Shown: positions 34,899 to 49,255, counted from the first letter of the stretch. The stretch: 64,000 nt of DNA from Trachythela sp. YZ-2020 (GCA_016169945.1 JADLSH010000256.1:930001-994000), one strand, 5' to 3'. The notes: generated from the sequence alone by a model not told the origin. A program made the numbers and translations.

Positions 34899-37800
34899 GG
34901 GACCTTCACTGGGGGGCCCAAAATAGCTTACAAGGGGCAACATGGGGGCTGGGGGGGGGCTTTGGCCCCTCCAGTACATTAGTTAAAAAATGCCCTGCGG
35001 CACACGTCAAAGGGACAGTGATCATTTTAATCTTCACGTGACAACAGTAGTGTACATACAAATGTGTGATTTCGTACTAGAAGTCCCTCCCAACGTTAGT
35101 ACGATCTTAACTTAACGCGATGCTAAACTTATCAAAACCACATTATTTGTTCCTTTATTAGATCTGTAAAAGGCATGCATGCTTTGACCAACCCTTTAAT
35201 CCCAAGGATCTGTCTCGTTTCGCTGGCTATACTATATCTCGACGGGGCGTGAGCTACCATTTTTCAACTTGGAATCAACCATTTATCGCTTTAGTCTCTC
35301 AAATCAGAGCGATTTCGTTTTGAGTGATATTATAGTTGAAATTAGTGATGAGACAGACATTAATCGAAAATGTCTCATCAAGAAACACGTGCTTGTACTT
35401 TGGATTTAGATAAGCACAAGTTCTTTTCGGTTGTACGGGACCCAATAAACAGTAACTAAGCGCTTATTGGAGTTAAGTATCAAATATATTTCGAGAACAG
35501 AAGTGCATTAAACAAAAGTTGAAGTCAACACAGTATATCAGCTTTACCGGATGGTTGCATATTGCCAGATATTACTATAATAAACCTAGCCATTGCTGTT
35601 GTAGTGATTTTAGATACATGTGATCATAATAAACATTACTTAAATTTAGGACTACTGACGAGTCTATGAGCAGAGTTCAGCAAGCATTGCAAGTCAATAG
35701 TCACACAATCTGTATTCTGTAAATTATCCGTATCATTAAAGTCGAAAGCTGGAACAGGTATATATTATTAATACGTTATCTACAAGATCTAACTTTGTTA
35801 CTTTTACCTTTGAACTGGATCATCAATCATTTCAACAAAGCAGGGAACATCATTTTTCTTAATAACATTCTCAATTTGGGGCGAGGGGTTTGCATGTAAG
35901 GACATGTAATGTACTTCTCGTATGTATTTAAAGTATTTTAAGTTCTCCGACACCTGATGATGGAGCATTCTGATTGGTCAGAATATTAATTTTGAATTTT
36001 TGATTGACGGGAAATTAATGTTGATTTTAATAATAAGCGAATGTATATTGACAATATGTATTGAACTATTCTATATGCTTGCTGCCTGGAAGAGTGAACA
36101 AAATATTTCAATCGAAAATCTATTTCTTGGTATAGATGTGATAGCAATTATTTCAACTGGATTTGGGATTATATTTGCCTTGCATGCTTCGGCGAATAAG
36201 TCCACTAGTCGTATTTTATATATTTACAAGATGTCTGGACGACGATTCTATTGGTTTGAACAATTGATAAATACGAGATGCATCAATAGTTGGACACTGT
36301 ACTTGAAATGAGATCAAGGGGCGAAAAATACGATATTTTGATTTGCCCTGCATCTAGAATGTTTCTTTACTTTTATGTTCGTCGGCGACCAAACGACGTT
36401 AATATTTTCAGCTGTACAACTTAAAGCTGTTGGACAATGAAATTAACAAATTTATTTAAATTACTATTCTCGCTCGCAGTGAGAGACATGCAGTGTTGTA
36501 ATTAAAATAATGATTTTCAATTTTGAATCAAACGTAAACAAACGTCGGGGGGGGGGGACTTTCTGAAGTAGCTATATATAGTGTTTTTAGAGAAATCTGC
36601 TTGCGGCCGTGGCGGGAAAGCAACTTTACAGAGAAAGCGAAATATTATCTACAATGAATTCTAATACTGCTATGTTGTTTTATTTCACAACGAATATCTC
36701 GCCATCAGCCCTAAATTATATTTCATACAATATCACTACTGTAGTAATATCTAATTATTTTTGGTTTTGGTTTACCAAACGAAAAACCTATCTTGCGAAT
36801 ACACAGTCTCTCAACGTTCGGACCATTTATAAACCATGCAGTTAATATAAACCCTCGATATAAACAATGCTTTTTGCAGACCTAGCTAGCTACAAGGTAC
36901 AAGCAAACTGAACTCGAAACCTGAATAGATTTGACTTGCCCGTCTCGCCGAGAAATTCTGATGAAGTATAAAACATATATTTTATCAGATGTTAAACGAT
37001 GGCATGCCATCTTGACTATGTTTTTGATATATTATCCACACAAAACTAATAATACTATGGTATTAATATACCATGGCAATACCAAAATTATAACGCGTTT
37101 AATCACCGAATGATCCCGGCTCATGAGAAAAATAACTAAATTATATACTGTATATAGAGTTTGAAACACAGTTAAATATATTTTAGAACTATATAATATT
37201 TTATCAAGGCAAGAACAGTCAGACCAATGCTCGAGCGCAAAACATTTTAGCTCATTGCATATTTACCTACTTTTTCGAGCTTACCTTTTATCACAATACC
37301 AAAGAATTGTCACGCATGATTCTTCATTTTCAATAACATTCGCTATTGCGTATTGAAGGCAGTTCTTGAAGCTACAGTATAAAACGAAACTAAATATCAC
37401 GAAATACTTGGAAGTCGTCAACGAATTCTTGCAACTAATGCGCATAATTTATGCTTAACTATTTCGTTGCCTAATATGGAATAGTAACTGCTGATATTGT
37501 GGAGGGTCGTGAAGGAGGGTAGAAAATCCCAGTTCGAAGCCAAAATTTAGCTCAAATCCCACTTCCCAACCCAATTTTGCCCCAATTAAATCCCAATTAA
37601 AAAATCTGAAATCACATTCCTCGGCAATCTATTTGCAAACTGATAATGACTAAGTAAAACCATTGATTATGCAATTTGGATAAACGTACCCCCACCTTCA
37701 CGGAAGAAAAAGATGACGACGGGGCTTTTCATATGAACCGGACTGGCCCTGTAAATCGGGCTGGCTTGTGCGGCCGCGCGAGGTAATGTTCAATAAATTA

Positions 37801-38464
37801 TTTATATATATATATATATGTTTTCGAGATTTCATTCCCTCCTACTGTATTACTGAACAACACTTTCCGTTGGCCGAAGCAAGATTTTGCTTCCCGGTGT
37901 TACGCGAAATTTCTGACCTGCGAAATTTCTGACTTTTTTATTTCTGCTCATGCGCAGAGATATGCATAATTGATTTTTGCTCATAAATTTCGCCAGTGTT
38001 CAAGCTGCAGAGAAGCGTGCGTCGTAAAAGCTTTCTTTATAAGTTAAATCGTCGTTAAATGGCTCTTACAACTGAGACTGCCGTTAACATTGCATCGATA
38101 AAGCCTCAAACAAGGATGAGTAAACAAAAGGTATGTACAGGCTGTATAAAAAAAACTGAGACCTTTAGAAATTATCCTATTGACTTTTAATTAACTTCTC
38201 CGTGCATAAAATTTAATTCAATTGTGTTTACGCACCCATGTGTTCAGTATAGTACTCAGGCATTCAAATTATAACAATAAGGTGAATTTCTAAAGGTCTC
38301 AGTTTTTTTTATACACCCTGTAGAACTTGATTTAGTCAGATCAGATTGTTGTCTATTATTTTATAAAATTGTGTAAGATGACACTAGACTCACTAGTATA
38401 TTATTTTCTCTCGTATTTTCAATGCCAAGAAAGAATGCGAATTTGTGTAGAAAAAAAAATCACT
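34899..38464 (+). repeat. Array unit copy 3
   Basis: Shares with copy 5 the variants TCGTACTAGAAG (35075), AATCAACCATTTATCG, TTGGATTTAGATAAGC and GTTGCATATTGCC. Its 3' half matches copy 1 (TTCGAAGCCAAAA, CCCCAATTAAATCCC). Confidence 0.95.
38059..38130 (+). CDS. First-exon copy 3
   Basis: Peptide as copy 1 (TTET, QTRM). Donor GTATGT intact at 38131. Confidence 0.5.
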
Positions 38465-41400
38465 GGGACCTTCACTGGGGGGCCCAAAATAGCTTACAAG
38501 GGGCAACATGGGGGCTGGGGGGGGGGGGCTTTGGCCCCTCCAGTACATTAGTTAAAAAATGCCCTGCGGCACACGTCAAAGGGACAGTGATCATTTTAAT
38601 CTTCACGTGACAACAGTAGTGTACATACAAATGTGTGATTTCGTAGTAGAAGTCCCTCCCAACGTTAGTACGATCTTAACTTAACGCGATGCTAAACTTA
38701 TCAAAACCACATTATTTGTTCCTTCATTAGATCTGTAAAAGGCATGCATGCTTTGACCAACCCTTTAATCCCAAGGATCTGTCTCGTTTCGCTGGCTATA
38801 CTATATCTCGACGGGGCGTGAGCTACCATTTTTCAACTTGGAATCAAGCATTTATCGCTTTAGTCTCTCAAATCATAGCGATTTCGTTTTGAGTGATATT
38901 ATAGTTGAAATTAATGATGAGACAGACATTAATCGAAAATGTCTCATCAAGAAACACGTGCTTGTACTTTGGCTTTAGATAAGCACAAGTTCTTTTCGGT
39001 TGTACGGGACCCAATAAACAGTAACTAAGCGCTTATTGGAGTTAAGTATCAAATATATTTCGAGAACAGAAGTGCATTAAACAAAAGTTGAAGTCAACAC
39101 AGTATATCAGCTTTACCGGATGGTTGCAGATTGCCAGATATTACTATAATAAACCTAGCCATTGCTGTTGTAGTGATTTTAGATACATGTGATCATAATA
39201 AACATTACTTAAATTTAGGACTACTGACGAGTCTATGAGCAGAGTTCAGCAAGCATTGCAAGTCAATAGTCACACAATCTGTATTCTGTAAATTATCCGT
39301 ATCATTAAAGTCAAGCTGGAACAGGTATATATTATTAATACGTTATCTACAAGATCTAACTTTGTTACTTTTACCTTTGAACTGGATCATCAATCATTTC
39401 AACAAAGCAGGAACATCATTTTTCTTAATAACATTCTCAATTTGGGGCGAGGGTTTGCATGTAAGGACATGCAATGTACTTCTGTATGTATTTAAAGTAT
39501 TTTAAGTTCTCCGACACCTGATGATGGAGCATTCTGATTGGTCAGAATATTAATTTTGAATTTTTGATTGACGGAAATTAATGTTGATTTTAATAATAAG
39601 CGAATGTATATTGACAATGTGTATTGAACTATTCTATATGCCTGCTGCCTGGAAGAGTGAACAAAATATTTCAATCGAAAATCTATTTCTTGGTATAGAT
39701 GTGATAGCAATTATTTCAACTGGATTTGGGATTATATTTGCCTTGCATGCTTCGGCGAATAAGTCCACTAGTCGTATTTTATATATTTACAAGATGTCTG
39801 GACGACGATTCTATTGGTTAGAACAATTGATAAATACGAGATGCATCAATAGTTGACACTGTACTTGAAATGAGATCAAGAGGCAAAAATACGATATTTT
39901 GATTTGCCCTGCATCTAGAATGTTTCTTTACTTTTATGTTCGTCGGCGACCAAACGACGTTAATATTTTCAGCTGTACAACTTAAAGCTGTTGGACAATG
40001 AAATTAACAAATTTATTTAAATTACTATTCTCGCTCGCAGTGGGAGACATGCAGTGTTGTAATTAAAATAATGATTTTCAATTTTGAATCAAACGTAAAC
40101 AAACGTCGGGGGGGGGGGGACTTTCTGAAGTAGCTATATATAGTGTTTTTAGAGAAATCTGCTTGCGGCCGTGGCGGGAAAGCAACTTTACAGAGAAAGC
40201 GAAATATTATCTACAATGAATTCTAATACTGCTATGTTGTTTTATTTCACAACGAATATCTCGCCATCAGCCCTAAATTATATTTCATACAATATCACTA
40301 CTGTAGTAATATCTAATTATTTTTGGTTTTGGTTTACGAAACGAAAAACCTATGTTGCGAATACACAGTCTCTCAACGTTCGGACCATTTATAAACCATG
40401 CAGTTAATATAAACCCTCGATATAAACAATGCTTTTTGCAGACCTAGCTACAAGGTACAAGCAAACTGAACTCGAAACCTGAATAGATTTGACTTGCCCG
40501 TCTCGCCGAGAAATTCTGATGAAGTATAAAACATATATTTTATCAGATGTTAAACGATGGCATGCCATCTTGACTATGTTTTTGATATATTATCCACACA
40601 AAACTAATAATACTATGGTATTAATATACCATGGCAATACCAAAATTATAACGCGTTTAATCACCGAATGATCCCGGCTCATGAGAAAAATAACTAAATT
40701 ATATACTGTATATAGAGTTTGAAACACAGTTAAATATATTTTAGAACTATATAATATTTTATCAAGGCAAGAACAGTCAGACCAATGCTCGAGCGCAAAA
40801 CATTTTAGCTCATTGCATATTTACCTACTTTTTCGAGCTTACCTTTTATCACAATACCAAAGAATTGTCACGCATGATTCTTCATTTTCAATGACATTCG
40901 CTATTGCGTATTGAAGGCAGTTCTTGAAGCTACAGTATAAAACGAAACTAAATATCACGAAATACTTGAAGTCGTCAACGAATTCTTGGAACTAATGCGC
41001 ATAATTTATGCTTAACTATTTCGTTGCCTAATATGGAATAGTAACTGCTGATATTGTGGAGGGTCGTGAAGGAGGGTAGAAAATCCCAGTTCCAAGCCAA
41101 AATTTAGCTCAAATCCCACTTCCCAGCCCAATTTTGCCCCAAATCCCAATTAAAAAATCTGAAATCCCATTCCTCGGCAGGCTATTTGCAAACTGATAAT
41201 GACTAAGTAAAACCATTGATTATGCAATTTGGATAAACGTACCCCCACCTTCACGGAAGAAAAAGATGACGACGGGGCTTTTGATATGAACCGGACTGGC
41301 CCTGTAAATCGGGCTGGCTTGTGCGGCCGCGCGAGGTAATGTTCAATAAATTATTTATATATATATATATATGTTTTCGAGATTTCATTCCCTCCTACTG

Positions 41401-41964
41401 TATTACTGAACAACACTTTCCGTTGGCCGAAGCAAGATTTTGCTTCCCGGTGTTACGCGAAATTTCTGACCTGCGAAATTTCTGACTTTTGTATTTCTGC
41501 TCATGCGCAGAGATATGCATAATTGATTTTTGCTGATAAATTTCGCCAGTGTTCAAGCTGCAGAGAAGCGTGCGTCGTAAAAGCTTTCTTTACAAGTTAA
41601 ATCGTCGTTAAATGGCTCTTACAATTGAGACTGCCGTTAACATTGCATCGATAAAGCCTCAAACAAAGATGAGTAAACAAAAGGTATGTACAGGCTGTAT
41701 CAAAAAAACTGAGACCTTTAGAAATTATCCTATTGACTTTTAATTAACTTCTCCGTGCATAAAATTTAATTCAATTGTGTTTAAGCACCCATGTGTTCAG
41801 TATAGTACTCAGGCATTCAAATTATAACAATAAGGTGAATTTCTAAAGGTCTCAGTTTGTTTTTATAAAATTGTGTAAGATGACACTAGACTCACTAGTA
41901 TATTATTTTCTCTCGTATTTTCAATGCCAAGAAAGAATGCGAATTTGTGTAGGAAAAAATGACT
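38465..41964 (+). repeat. Array unit copy 4, with clustered small deletions
   Basis: Counterpart of copy 2 by all diagnostic variants. From about 39313 to 42045 it carries a dozen or so one- to four-base losses, mostly in homopolymers, for example AAAGTCAAGCTGG for AAAGTCGAAAGCTGG and GACGGAAATTA for GACGGGAAATTA. Confidence 0.95.
41612..41683 (+). CDS. First-exon copy 4
   Basis: Peptide as copy 2 (TIET, QTKM). Donor GTATGT intact. It escaped the small deletions that affect the rest of copy 4. Confidence 0.5.
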
Positions 41965-44900
41965 GGGACCTTCACTGGGGGCCCAAAATAGCTTACAAGG
42001 GCAACATGGGGGCTGGGGGCTTTGGCCTCCAGTACATTGTTAAAAATGCCCTGCGGCACACGTCAAAGGGACAGTGATCATTTTAATCTTCACGTGACAA
42101 CAGTAGTGTACATACAAATGTGTGATTTCGTACTAGAAGTCCCTCCCAACGTTAGTACGATCTTAACTTAACGCGATGCTAAACTTATCAAAACCACATT
42201 ATTTGTTCCTTTATTAGATCTGTAAAAGGCATGCATGCTTTGACCAACCCTTTAATCCCAAGGATCTGTCTCGTTTCGCTGGCTATACTATATCTCGACG
42301 GGGCGTGAGCTACCATTTTTCAACTTGGAATCAACCATTTATCGCTTTAGTCTCTCAAATCAGAGCGATTTCGTTTTGAGTGATATTATAGTTGAAATTA
42401 GTGATGAGACAGACATTAATCGAAAATGTCTCATCAAGAAACACGTGCTTGTACTTTGGATTTAGATAAGCACAAGTTCTTTTCGGTTGTACGGGACCCA
42501 ATAAACAGTAACTAAGCGCTTATTGGAGTTAAGTATCAAATATATTTCGAGAACAGAAGTGCATTAAACAAAAGTTGAAGTCAACACAGTATATCAGCTT
42601 TACCGGATGGTTGCATATTGCCAGATATTACTATAATAAACCTAGCCATTGCTGTTGTAGTGATTTTAGATACATGTGATCATAATAAACATTACTTAAA
42701 TTTAGGACTACTGACGAGTCTATGAGCAGAGTTCAGCAAGCATTGCAAGTCAATAGTCACACAATCTGTATTCTGTAAATTATCCGTATCATTAAAGTCG
42801 AAAGCTGGAACAGGTATATATTATTAATACGTTATCTACAAGATCTAACTTTGTTACTTTTACCTTTGAACTGGATCATCAATCATTTCAACAAAGCAGG
42901 GAACATCATTTTTCTTAATAACATTCTCAATTTGGGGCGAGGGGTTTGCATGTAAGGACATGTAATGTACTTCTCGTATGTATTTAAAGTATTTTAAGTT
43001 CTCCGACACCTGATGATGGAGCATTCTGATTGGTCAGAATATTAATTTTGAATTTTTGATTGACGGGAAATTAATGTTGATTTTAATAATAAGCGAATGT
43101 ATATTGACAATATGTATTGAACTATTCTATATGCTTGCTGCCTGGAAGAGTGAACAAAATATTTCAATCGAAAATCTATTTCTTGGTATAGATGTGATAG
43201 CAATTATTTCAACTGGATTTGGGATTATATTTGCCTTGCATGCTTCGGCGAATAAGTCCACTAGTCGTATTTTATATATTTACAAGATGTCTGGACGACG
43301 ATTCTATTGGTTTGAACAATTGATAAATACGAGATGCATCAATAGTTGGACACTGTACTTGAAATGAGATCAAGGGGCGAAAAATACGATATTTTGATTT
43401 GCCCTGCATCTAGAATGTTTCTTTACTTTTATGTTCGTCGGCGACCAAACGACGTTAATATTTTCAGCTGTACAACTTAAAGCTGTTGGACAATGAAATT
43501 AACAAATTTATTTAAATTACTATTCTCGCTCGCAGTGGGAGATAGTGTTGTAATTAAAATAATGATTTTCAATTTTGAATCAAACGTAAACAAACGTCGG
43601 GGACTTTCTGAAGTAGCTATATATAGTGTTTTTAGAGAAATCTGCTTGCGGCCGTGGCGGGAAAGCAACTTTACAGAGAAAGCGAAATATTATCTACAAT
43701 GAATTCTAATACTGCTATGTTGTTTTATTTCACAACGAATATCTCGCCATCAGCCCTAAATTATATTTCATACAATATCACTACTGTAGTAATATCTAAT
43801 TATTTTTGGTTTTGGTTTACCAAACGAAAAACCTATCTTGCGAATACACAGTCTCTCAACGTTCGGACCATTTATAAACCATGCAGTTAATATAAACCCT
43901 CGATATAAACAATGCTTTTTGCAGACCTAGCTAGCTACAAGGTACAAGCAAACTGAACTCGAAACCTGAATAGATTTGACTTGCCCGTCTCGCCGAGAAA
44001 TTCTGATGAAGTATAAAACATATATTTTATCAGATGTTAAACGATGGCATGCCATCTTGACTATGTTTTTGATATATTATCCACACAAAACTAATAATAC
44101 TATGGTATTAATATACCATGGCAATACCAAAATTATAACGCGTTTAATCACCGAATGATCCCGGCTCATGAGAAAAATAACTAAATTATATACTGTATAT
44201 AGAGTTTGAAACACAGTTAAATATATTTTAGAACTATATAATATTTTATCAAGGCAAGAACAGTCAGACCAATGCTCGAGCGCAAAACATTTTAGCTCAT
44301 TGCATATTTACCTACTTTTTCGAGCTTACCTTTTATCACAATACCAAAGAATTGTCACGCATGATTCTTCATTTTCAATAACATTCGCTATTGCGTATTG
44401 AAGGCAGTTCTTGAAGCTACAGTATAAAACGAAACTAAATATCACGAAATACTTGGAAGTCGTCAACGAATTCTTGCAACTAATGCGCATAATTTATGCT
44501 TAACTATTTCGTTGCCTAATATGGAATAGTAACTGCTGATATTGTGGAGGGTCGTGAAGGAGGGTAGAAAATCCCAGTTCCAAGCCAAAATTTAGCTCAA
44601 ATCCCACTTCCCAGCCCAATTTTGCCCCAAATCCCAATTAAAAAATCTGAAATCCCATTCCTCGGCAGGCTATTTGCAAACTGATAATGACTAAGTAAAA
44701 CCATTGATTATGCAATTTGGATAAACGTACCCCCACCTTCACGGAAGAAAAAGATGACGACGGGGCTTTTGATATGAACCGGACTGGCCCTGTAAATCGG
44801 GCTGGCTTGTGCGGCCGCGCGAGGTAATGTTCAATAAATTATTTATATATATATATATATGTTTTCGAGATTTCATTCCCTCCTACTGTATTACTGAACA

Positions 44901-45505
44901 ACACTTTCCGTTGGCCGAAGCAAGATTTTGCTTCCCGGTGTTACGCGAAATTTCTGACCCGCGAAATTTCTGACTTTTGTATTTCTGCTCATGCGCAGAG
45001 ATATGCATAATTGATTTTTGCTCATAAATTTCGCCAGTGTTCAAGCTGCAGAGAAGCGTGCGTCGTAAAAGCTTTCTTTACAAGTTAAATCGTCGTTAAA
45101 TGGCTCTTACAACTGAGACTGCCGTTAACATTGCATCGATAAAGCCTCAAACAAGGATGAGTAAACAAAAGGTATGTACAGGCTGTATCAAAAAAACTGA
45201 GACCTTTAGAAATTATCCTACTGACTTTTAATTAACTTCTCCGTGCATAAAATTCAATTCAATTGTGTTTACGCACCCATGTGTTCAGTATAGTACTCAG
45301 GCATTCAAATTATAACAATAAGGTGAATTTCTAAAGGTCTCAGTTTTTTTGATACACCCTGTAGAACTTGATTTAGTCAGATCAGATTGTTGTCTATTAT
45401 TTTATAAAATTGTGTAAGATGACACTAGACTCACTAGTATATTATTTTCTCTCGTATTTTCAATGCCAAGAAAGAATGCGAATTTGTGTAGGAAAAAAAA
45501 TGACT
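41965..45505 (+). repeat. Array unit copy 5, mosaic
   Basis: The first half matches copy 3. Around 44570-44660 it switches to the copy 2/4 variants (CCAAGCCAAAA, CCCCAAATCCC), then carries copy 1/3-type exon 1 (ACAACTGAG, AGGATG) and a complete intronic small element. It has lost most of a G tract (CGTCGGGGACTTT, 43597). Confidence 0.9.
45100..45171 (+). CDS. First-exon copy 5
   Basis: Peptide as copies 1 and 3 (TTET, QTRM). Donor GTATGT intact at 45172. Confidence 0.5.
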
Positions 45506-48500
45506 GGGACCTTCACTGGGGGGCCCAAAATAGCTTACAAGGGGCAATATGGGGGCTGGGGGGGGGGGCTTTGGCCCCTCCAGTACATTAGTTAAAAAAT
45601 GCCCTGCGGCACACGTCAAAGGGACAGTGATCATTTTAATTTTCACGTGACAACAGTAGTGTACATACAAATGTGTGATTTCGTAGTAGAAGTCCCTCCC
45701 AACGTTAGTACGATCTTAACTTAACGCGATGCTAAACTTATCAAAACCACATTATTTGTTCCTTCATTAGATCTGTAAAAGGCATGCATGCTTTGACCAA
45801 CCCTTTAATCCCAAGGATCTGTCTCGTTTCGCTGGTTATACTATATCTCGACGGGGCGTGAGCTACCATTTTTCAACTTGGAATCAACCATTTATCGCTT
45901 TAGTCTCTCAAATCATAGCGATTTCGTTTTGAGTGATATTATAGTTGAAATTAGTGATGAGACAGACATTAATCGAAAATGTCTCATCAAGAAACACGTG
46001 CTTGTACTTTGGCTTTAGATAAGCACAAGTTCTTTTCGGTTGTACGGGACCCAATAAACAGTAACTAAGCGCTTATTGGAGTTAAGTATCAAATATATTT
46101 CGAGAACAGAAGTGCATTAAACAAAACCTGAAGTCAACACAGTATATCAGCTTTACCGGATGGTTGCAGATTGCCAGATATTACTATAATAAACCTAGCC
46201 ATTGCTGTTGTAGTGATTTTAGATACATGTGATCATAATAAACATTACTTAAATTTAGGACTACTGACGAGTCTATGAGCAGAGTTCAGCAAGCATTGCA
46301 AGTCAATAGTCACACAATCTGTATTCTGTAAATTATCCGTATCATTAAAGTCGAAAGCTGGAACAGGTATATATTATTAATACGTTATCTACAAGATCTA
46401 ACTTTGTTACTTTTACCTTTGAACTGGATCATCAATCATTTCAACGAAGCAGGGAACATCATTTTTCTTAATAACATTCTCAATTTGGGGCGAGGGGTTT
46501 GCATGTAAGGACATGTAATGTACTTCTCGTATGTATTTAAAGTTTTTTAAGTTCTCCGACACCTGATGATGGAGCATTCTGATTGGTCAGAATATTAATT
46601 TTGAATTTTTGATTGACGGGAAATTAATGTTGATTTTAATAATAAGCGAATGTACAGTATATTGACAATATGTATTGAACTATTACATATGCCTGCTGCC
46701 TGGAAGAGTGAACAAAGGATTTCAATCGAAAATCTATTTCTTGGTATAAATGTGATAGCAATTATTCCAACTGGATTTGGGATTATATTTACCTTGCATG
46801 CTTCGGCGAATAAGGCCACTAGTCGTATTTTATATATTTACTAGATGTCTGGACGGCGATTCTATTGGTTTGAACAATTGATAAATACGACATGCTTCAA
46901 TAGTTGGACACTGTACTTGAAATGAGATCAAGAGGCAAAAAATACCATATTTTGATTTGCCCTGCATCTAGAATGTTTCTTTACTTTTATGTTCGTCGGC
47001 GACCAAACGACGTTAATATTTTCAGCAGTACAACTTAAAACTGTTGGACAATGAAATTAACAAATTTATTTAAATTACTATTCTCGCTCGCAGTGGGAGA
47101 CAGTGTTGTAATTAAAATAATGATTTTCAATTTTGAATCAAACGTAAACAAACGTCGGGGGGAAACTTTCTGAAGTAGCTATATAGTGTTGTTAGGGAAC
47201 TCTGCTTGCGGCCGTGGCGGGAAAGCAACTTTATAGAGAAAGCGAAATATTATCTACCATGAATTCTAATACTGATATGTTATTTTATTTCACAGCGAAT
47301 ATCTCGCCATCAGCCCTAAATTCTATTTCATACAACATCACAACTATAATAATATTTAAACAATGATATCTTCCCCAAACGAGAAATCTATCTTGCGAAT
47401 ACACAGTCTCTCAACGTTCGGACCATTTATAAACCATGCAGTTAATATAAACCCTCGATATAAACAATGCTGTTTGCAGACCTAGCTAACTACAAGGTAC
47501 AAGCAAACTGAATAAACTCGAAACCTGAATAGATTTGACTTGCCCGTCTCGCCGAGAAATTCTGATGAAATACAGAACATATATTTTATCAGATGATAAA
47601 CGATGGTATGCCATCTTGACTATGTTTTTGATATATTATCCACACAAAACTAATAATACTATGGTATTAATATACCATGGCAATAGTGAAATTATAACGC
47701 GTTTAATCACCGAATGATCCCGGCTCATGAGAAAAATAACTAAATTATATACTGTATATAGAGTTTGAAACACAGTTAAATATATTTTAGAACTATATAA
47801 TATTTTATCAAGGCAAGAACAGTCAGAGCAATGCTCGAACGCAAAACATTTTAGCTCAATGCATATTTACCTACTCTTTCGAGCTTACCTTTTATCACAA
47901 TGCCAAAGAATTGTCACCCATGATTCTTCATTTTCAATAACATTCGCTATTGCGTATTGAAGGGAGTTCTTGAAGCTACAGTATAAAACGAAACTAAATA
48001 TCACGAAATACTTGGAAGTCGTCAACGAATTCTTGGAACTAAGGCGCATAATTTATGCTTAACTATTTCGTTGCCTAATATGGAATAGTAACTGCTGATA
48101 TTGTAGAGGGTCGTGAAGGAGGGTAGAAAATCCCAGTTCCAAGCCAAAATTTAGCTCAAATCCCACTTCCCAGCCCAATTTTGTCCCAAATCCCAATTAA
48201 AAAATCTGAAATCCCATTCCTCGGCAGGCTATTTGCAAACTGATAATGACTATGTAATACCATTGATTATGCAATTTAGATAAACGAACCCCTACCTACT
48301 CTGAAGAAAAAGATGACGACGGGGCTTTTCATATGAGCCGGACTGGCCCTGTAAATCGGACTGCCTTGCGCGGCCGCGCGAGGTAATGTCCCATAAATTA
48401 TTTATATATATATATGTTTTCGAGATTTCATTCCCTCCTAAAGTATTACTGAACAACACTTTACGTTGACCGAAGCAAGATTTTGCTTCCCGGTGTTACG

Positions 48501-48654
48501 CGAAATTTCTGACCTGAGAAATTTCTGACTTTTTTATTTCTGCTCATGCGCAGAGATATGCATAATTGATTTTTGCTCATAAATTTCGCACGTGTTCAAT
48601 CTGCAGAGAAGCGTGCGTCCTAAAAGTTTTCTTTACAAGTTAAATCGTCGTTAA

Positions 48655-48726
48655 ATGGCTCTTACAACTGAGACTGCTGTTAACATTGCATCGATAAAGC
48701 CTCAAACGAAGATGAGTAAACAAAAG
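48655..48726 (+). CDS. First exon (copy 6) adjacent to the Ginger-like downstream exons
   Basis: Starts MALTTETAVNIASIKP and ends QTKMSKQK, with donor GTATGT at 48727. It is the nearest first exon to the acceptor at 49119, giving a 393-bp intron. The last codon AAG and the next exon GTT join in phase 0 and the frame continues. This is the most likely functional first exon of the gene, if any is. The peptide has no recognised domain. Confidence 0.55.
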
Positions 48727-48733
48727 GTATGTA

Positions 48734-48916
48734 CAGGGTGTATCAAAAAAACTGAGACCTTTAGAAATTATCCTATTGATTTTTAATTAACTTCTCCGTG
48801 CATAAAATTCGATTCAATTGTGTTTACGCACCCATGGGTTCAGTATAGTACTCAGGCATTCAAATTATAACAATAAGGTGAATTTCTAAAGGTCTCAGTT
48901 TTTTTTATACACCCTG
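48734..48916. mobile_element. Same 183-bp MITE, copy 6
   Basis: CAGGGTGTATCAAAAAAACT at the left and TTTTTTTTATACACCCTG at the right, TA on both sides. This copy has the best-matched ends (CAGGGTGTAT / ATACACCCTG), so it is closest to the original insertion. Confidence 0.9.
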
Positions 48917-49119
48917 TAGAACTTGATTTAGTGAGATCAGATTGTTGTCTATTATTTTATAAAATTGTGTAAGATGACACTAGACTCACTAGTATATTAT
49001 TTTCTCCCGTATTTTCAATGCCAAGAAAGAATGCGAACTTGTGTAGGAGAAAAATCACTCACTAGCAGTATTATATGGTTAGTTTATTAAAAAATGTTCT
49101 TGGTATGTCATAAAAATAG

Positions 49120-49255
49120 GTTTTTGTGCAAGATGTTCTGGAGTTCCTGAAGTCAGGACGCCAGATTCCTGCACATTCCGCCAATCTGGACAAGGCCACG
49201 AGGAGAAAAACCTTCCACGCGCTTTCAGAATTCTCAAGAAACTTTGTGTATGAAG
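49120..49255 (+). CDS. Ginger-like gene, exon 2 (region before the integrase core)
   Basis: Acceptor CATAAAAATAG before and GAAG|GTATCA after; 136 nt fully open. It starts VFVQDVLEFLKSGRQIPAHS and continues RRKTFHALSEFSRNFVYEG. This looks like the segment that precedes the H2C2 zinc finger in Ginger/GIN integrases (a short helical stretch, basic RR.F, then an aromatic-rich strand before a Gly). It joins in phase 0 to the 72-nt first exon. It ends in phase 1, which does not match the next recognisable exon, so exons are missing after it. Confidence 0.6.

Larger units (their letters stand above)
45506..49048 (+). repeat. Array unit copy 6 (most diverged of array 1; leads into the gene)
   Basis: Many private differences from copies 1-5 (AACAAAGGATTTC, TGATAAACGATGG, CGTCGGGGGGAAACTTTC), some shared with copies 7 and 8, so it belongs to an older sublineage. 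At its end GTGTAGGAGAAAAATCACTC continues into unique intron instead of the GGGACCTTCACTG junction. It is therefore the unit physically connected to the downstream exons. Confidence 0.9.
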
